NCBI GenBank assembly: GCA_018340805.1
Contig: JACMZG010001908.1
Location: 46,794,973 to 46,858,972 of the forward strand
Reading direction: 5' to 3'
DNA length: 64,000 bases
DNA from: Microvelia longipes
Lineage: Eukaryota; Arthropoda; Insecta; Hemiptera; Veliidae
Below are positions 59,786-64,000 of this stretch, in pieces (the stretch's first letter is position 1; each line of letters begins with the position of its first letter). The notes under the pieces were generated by a model, which did not search any database, was not told the origin of the DNA, and saw only the letters and a list, made by a program, of their open reading frames with translations. Made by a program: the position numbers and the translations under genes.

Positions 59786-59794
59786 CCTAATGAC

Positions 59795-60674
59795 AATCTA
59801 GTTCATATCCCTTTGCAACGCAACCTAGCAAAGAGCAACAATTTAACCAATTACTCAGTACGATTTTACGTAATCAAATATTTATATACATATGTACAAC
59901 ATTATAATTAAAGTATATATAAACCTATATTATATTAAATAATTGATAGCTTATACAATGCAATTACTGGATTTAAAGCTTTCTCCAAACTACACGATGT
60001 TCATTTTTTGGTTTTAATAAAAGTTACACATTTAAAACACATATAATATTTTAAAAAATTCAATCAGTGCAGCGAAACAAAATTAATATTAAAAAGTTTT
60101 AAAATACATAAAAAACAAGTAAATACATTAAAGACATCTATTAACGAATTATTATTTGAATTAAAACATCAATGCATATAGGTATTTAACAATACAGATA
60201 TTAATAAAAAATATTGTGTTATACAATGTAAATAAAAATACTGTATGACATTATAATCATATTATTTTTAATATTTCTTAATTTTTTAACTATCTTTTTT
60301 AATTAACAGAAAAATATATAACACATCATAATAAAAATAAAACAAGGAAAACTTTTAAAAAAATACTTGATTTTAAACAGAAATATCAATAAAAATATCA
60401 AATAAAAATTATAAAAAATAGCTAATGTATAAAATAAACAAAAATACAAAATAATTTTTAAATAATAATTTAATAGTTATAATATAGATTTGCCACTTAC
60501 ACCTATAAAAATTATTTGACAAATCTTAATACATTCTTTATACATCAATAACTTTATCAATAATGTATTTTATAATAAATAAAGTTGATAAAAATGAATT
60601 ATTAAAAAATATTAATTACCATACAATAAATAATGTGAGCTTGTAGATGTAGAGGTGATATTTTATGAGATGTT
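59795..60674 (-). other. Probable 3' UTR or downstream region of the stomatin-like gene
   Basis: Extremely AT-rich, no repeats or exons. The 3' UTR of the minus-strand gene must run leftward from 60674, but no single polyadenylation site is convincing. Confidence 0.4.
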
Positions 60675-60773
60675 CTAAATTACTTCTTTGGCCTTCATGA
60701 AGTAAGTTATCATGTCTATAGGCAGTGGGAACACGATAGTCGAGTTCTTCTCGGCAGATATGGTGTTGAGAGT
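60675..60773 (-). CDS. Stomatin/band 7 (SPFH) family protein, last coding exon
   Basis: On the minus strand, after a TATTTCAG acceptor (60774-60776 is CTG on +), the frame reads TLNTISAEKNSTIVFPLPID and ends FMKAKEVI before TAG at 60675-60677. ISAEKNSTIVFPLPID is the C-terminal signature of stomatin, MEC-2 and insect band 7 proteins, directly after the SPFH domain and the oligomerisation helix. These proteins insert a hairpin into the cytoplasmic leaflet, oligomerise and regulate ion channels and membrane domains. The end is short, as in stomatin rather than the longer MEC-2 tails. The preceding exons are not in the window: scanning the minus strand up to 64000 found no SPFH sequence, so the last intron is at least 3.2 kb. 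Confidence 0.88.
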   Translation of the reverse strand, partial: TLNTISAEKNSTIVFPLPIDMITYFMKAKEVI

Positions 60774-61201
60774 CTGAAATATAAAAAAGAAAATATTTAA
60801 AAAATAATTTAATGTTTACAATTGCAAAAAATGTTGCAGAGCTATTCCTAATATACAGTAATATTAATTAAATTGATTAACAATAACTATTCTTAAGGAC
60901 TACTAAAACGAAACTAAACTTATTTTAAATACTTATAACACATATCAAATTATATTTTTAAAACATATTAATATCAAAATATTAATATTGCAAACTTAAT
61001 AAAAATTAATATGTCAACAACAAAGCTATGGAAAAATTTTATAATTAAACCTAATAGGACACTTTTATAGAAAAGGTACTCAATTTTGGTGGTCCTTATT
61101 CTATAAAAGTACCCATAGGGCGACATTGTAAAAGAGACCCCCTATCAAAACTGTATTAAACATAAAAGTCTAAAGATATTCAATCCCTAATGGGACAGCA
61201 A

Positions 61202-61224
61202 TTTTTTTTTTTTTTTTTTTTTTT
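61202..61224. repeat. Poly(T) run of 23
   Basis: A homopolymer in the last stomatin intron. On the minus strand it is a poly(A), possibly the tail of a retroposed sequence, though nothing recognisable precedes it. Confidence 0.7.
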
Positions 61225-61429
61225 GGATGGGGACAATATTAATTGAATTTAAATTGCCAGGTAATTATTATTCAGGTAATGAATTTTAGTTGTTTATGAA
61301 CATGTTAATAAAAAAGAGTAAAAATTATTAATTAATTAAACTAAATAAATAAACAAGGATTAAAAGAACAGCCACGTATGTAGCGCAGTGAGATTGAAGT
61401 AATACTACAATTCGCTTTTTTAATTATGA

Positions 61430-61610
61430 CATTTTGAGGACGAGCGAAGCAAGTCAGAAGTGATGACACTCTAAACTGAGGATAACCATTAGCTGAACTG
61501 AGGTCTAAACTAAGGTCGAGCTTAGCAAGACCGAAGTATTACCACACAAGCATTGGATAATAATGAAATTATGAGAAGGAGCGAAGCGGGGTACCTAATA
61601 ATTAATTTTT
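61430..61610 (+). repeat. GAGCGAAGC-family repeats, three partial copies
   Basis: GAGGACGAGCGAAGCAAGTC, AGGTCGAGCTTAGCAAGACC and GAGAAGGAGCGAAGCGGGGT occur at about 61435, 61513 and 61572, the last followed by a GGTACC. They form a small local cluster of the dispersed family. Confidence 0.5.
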
Positions 61611-61660
61611 TAACCTAGGGATGTATTTGCACAATTCATCTTCTAGGTATAAGACTGAAG

Positions 61661-62735
61661 TTAATGTTACTACAGTAATATTACTGGAATTATCTCTGTA
61701 TAGTAGAGTACATTCGTAACCAGAGCTACTGTAGTAACATTACTGACATTAGCTCTGTATAGTAGGTACATTCGTAACCAGAGCTACTGTAGTAACATTA
61801 CTGACATTAGCTCTGTATAGTAGAGTATTTCGTAACCAGAGCACGTAGTAACATTACTGACATTAGCTCTGTATAGTAGCGTACTTCGTAACCAGAGCTA
61901 CTGTAGTAACATTACTGACATTAGCTTCTGTTAGTAGAGTACTTTCGTAACCAGAGCTACTGTAGTAACTTACTGACATTAGCTCTGTATAGTAGGGTAC
62001 ATTCGTAACCAGAGCTACTGTAGTAACATTACTGACATTAGCTCTGTATAGTAGAGTACTTTCGTAACCAGAGCTACTGTAGTAACATTACTGACATTAG
62101 CTCTGTATAGTAGAGTACTTTTGTAACCAGAGCTACTGTAGTAACATTACTGACATTAGCTCTGTATAGTAGGGTACGTTCGTAACCAGAGCTACTGTAG
62201 TAACATTACTGACATTAGCTCTGTATAGTAGGTACATTCGTAACCAGAGCTACTGTAGTAACATTACTGACATTAGCTCTGTATAGTAGAGTACTTTCGT
62301 AACCAGAGCTACTGTAGTAACATTACTGACATTAGCTCTGTATAGTAGAGTACTTTGTAACCAGAGCTACTGTAGACTGACATTAGCTCTATAGTAGGTA
62401 CTTTCGTAACCAGAGCTACTGTAGTAACATTACTGACATTAGCTCTGTATAGTAGGGTACGTTCGTAACGCTACTGTAGCTACTGACATTAGGTACGTTC
62501 GTAACCAGAGCAACTGTAGTAACATTACTGACATTAGCTCTGTATAGTAGGTACGTTCGTAACCAGAGCAACTGTAGTGACATTACAGTCTACGTAAGTA
62601 GGGTACGTTCGTAACCAGAGCTACTGTAGTAACATACTGACATTAGCTCTGTATAGTAGGGTACGTTTCGTAACCAGAGCACTGTAGTAACATTACTGAC
62701 ATTAGCTCTGTATAGTAGAGTACGTTCGTAACCAG
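61661..62735. repeat. ~59 bp minisatellite, about 18 copies, in the last stomatin intron
   Basis: The unit contains ATTACTGACATTAGCTCTG, TATAGTAGAGTACTTTCG and TAACCAGAGCTACTGTAGT. Most copies are over 90% identical; variation is concentrated in GGTAC[A/G/T]TTCGT. Within each unit GAGCTA and TAGCTC can pair, and CTACTGTAG is palindromic, so each repeat can form a hairpin. A few truncated copies lie near 62370 and 62470. Reading frames through it are artefacts. Confidence 0.93.
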
Positions 62736-64000
62736 TGATATCACAAATAATTACTTTAAAATAACAAATTGGATTTAGAAACAAGTTTGGTAGAAGATAA
62801 AGGAAATGACGTCAGTTTAAGCACACGATTTGATTTAAATGAAATGTCTGACAGTTTTAAATGTGGATTTCGTCTAAGACACCAAATCCTTCAGTAAAAA
62901 ATGAATGTTTTCAATTTTAGTAAATTATTAAACATATCGTTTCTTTTACATTCAATGTCAATCTATGCATAAATAATACATCATAAGTTTTTAAGGTAAC
63001 AATGCAACTAAGGTATAAGGTATCTTATTACGTTACAGAACTCATTTAACGATAAGCAAAGAAAAATAAAAATAAGTGAAAACACTTTGCTACAGTAAAA
63101 TGCTCTGACGTCCCACAAAATAATATTATTTATTACGAGAGAATTACGTTACGCAACGAAAAATTCAATAAAGAAAACTTCATTTTCTAACTTAATTGTT
63201 TTTTAAAAGATTTGTTTCTTCTTTAATCCTCTCTCTGCCTTTCTTTACTACCTCTACCTATTTTCACTACCCCTCATCCACCCCCTGCAGTCACTTAGTT
63301 TGCAAGATATAAACATCTCCCCACGTCTTTTCCACGTAAAACTGGTTATGATGAAATAGTTAGACTTCTGAAGAGGGTTTATTAAGAGAAAAATAGAATA
63401 CATTAAGAAATAATTGATTGAAAACAATAAATCTCCATTTAAAGAGAATTCCGCTATTGATCTATATTATTTAATTTATTCTTTAAAAGGTATTAAGTAA
63501 CAATTAACATTACAAGATTATTTTCTACCAAAGAAAGTTGATACAAGCTACAAGTTATTATACTATTTTTCTAGGCAGGATCCCGCTTCAAATAAAATAT
63601 GACACCTTTATGCATGTTTGTCAACAGACAAATGATATATTTCTCACTAGCGACAAATAAATTTATCGCCTATAAAAAATCTTCAAGCACCGCCCTGTAG
63701 GCAACTCTATGAATGCTACTCACCTGGATAATAGAATATTACTGACAATTTACACGTAGGATTGATATATGTCTCAGGTTCTCTTAAGCAGTTAAATTGT
63801 AAAATTGAACCCCAAATATTAAGGATAATATAAAAAGAATATATTATGAAAAAGCTAGAAAATACTAAAGAGGGGTTGAACATACCGGCAGTAAAGTCCC
63901 TTATTTATCTTTTTCAACCAATCGGATAAAAAACTAAACTTATCACTTGTTTTTATAGCGTCAATTTAGAGGAATCCCGTTTAGGTGAAAATCGATATCT
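62736..64000 (-). other. Intron sequence of the stomatin-like gene, no exon seen
   Basis: No SPFH-encoding exon was found. A minus-strand donor-like CCAG-GTGAGT near 63720 follows a short open stretch, but the flanks look like an interspersed repeat (TATAAAAAATCTTCAAGCAC and a TAGGCGATAAA-like segment on the minus strand). Confidence 0.4.

Noticed and set aside
62590..62784. Minus-strand frame with repeated GYERTLL
   Set aside because: Translation of the 59 bp minisatellite.
63715..63790. Minus-strand exon candidate ending PTCKLSVIFYYP before GTGAGT
   Set aside because: Unrelated to stomatin; flanks look like an interspersed repeat and no paired acceptor of quality was found.

Overview
This 64 kb window is eukaryotic nuclear DNA. 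It is AT-rich, genes are split by long introns with GT/AG junctions, and DNA transposon relics, foldback elements and minisatellites are dense. The three genes recognised are an SVWC (Vago-like) peptide gene, a secreted cysteine-rich double-CUB protein gene of an insect type, and a stomatin/band 7 gene. Together they point to an insect. A hemipteroid insect is my guess from the genome style, but nothing here proves it. No bacterial operon, CRISPR array or prokaryotic feature was seen.

Layout. 1-2.6 kb: last two coding exons of an SVWC peptide gene (+), with a Merlin/ISXO2-type transposase fragment in its intron. 2.6-27.5 kb: no confident host gene. This stretch holds small inverted-repeat elements, a 316 bp foldback, a decayed LINE on the minus strand, an array of CGCTTCGC-type palindromes, GC-rich hairpin clusters and a few unassigned short ORFs. 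27.5-45.7 kb: seven consecutive, phase-consistent exons (+) encode 353 residues up to the stop codon of a double-CUB protein; the signal-peptide exon was not found. Its introns carry a hAT MITE with a perfect 8 bp target duplication, two SINE-like units, foldbacks and TA microsatellites. 45.7-60.6 kb: mostly repeats, including a 29 bp minisatellite, a MITE with ~90 bp TIRs, a 284 bp near-perfect palindrome with hammerhead-like motifs, a 17/34 bp minisatellite and a foldback rich in GTCGAC. 60.7-64 kb: last coding exon of a stomatin-like gene (-), followed in its intron by a ~59 bp, ~18-copy minisatellite.

The three genes share no evident pathway. The SVWC and CUB products should be secreted, and the stomatin homologue should be a cytoplasmic-face membrane scaffold. 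The most unusual material is structural: two unrelated-looking palindromes, each built from head-to-head copies of a hammerhead-like motif (CTGANGA...GAAAC-GTC); clusters of perfect GC-rich hairpins in otherwise ~30% GC DNA; and a three-copy MITE family with 8 bp target duplications. No complete new enzymatic or defence system was seen.
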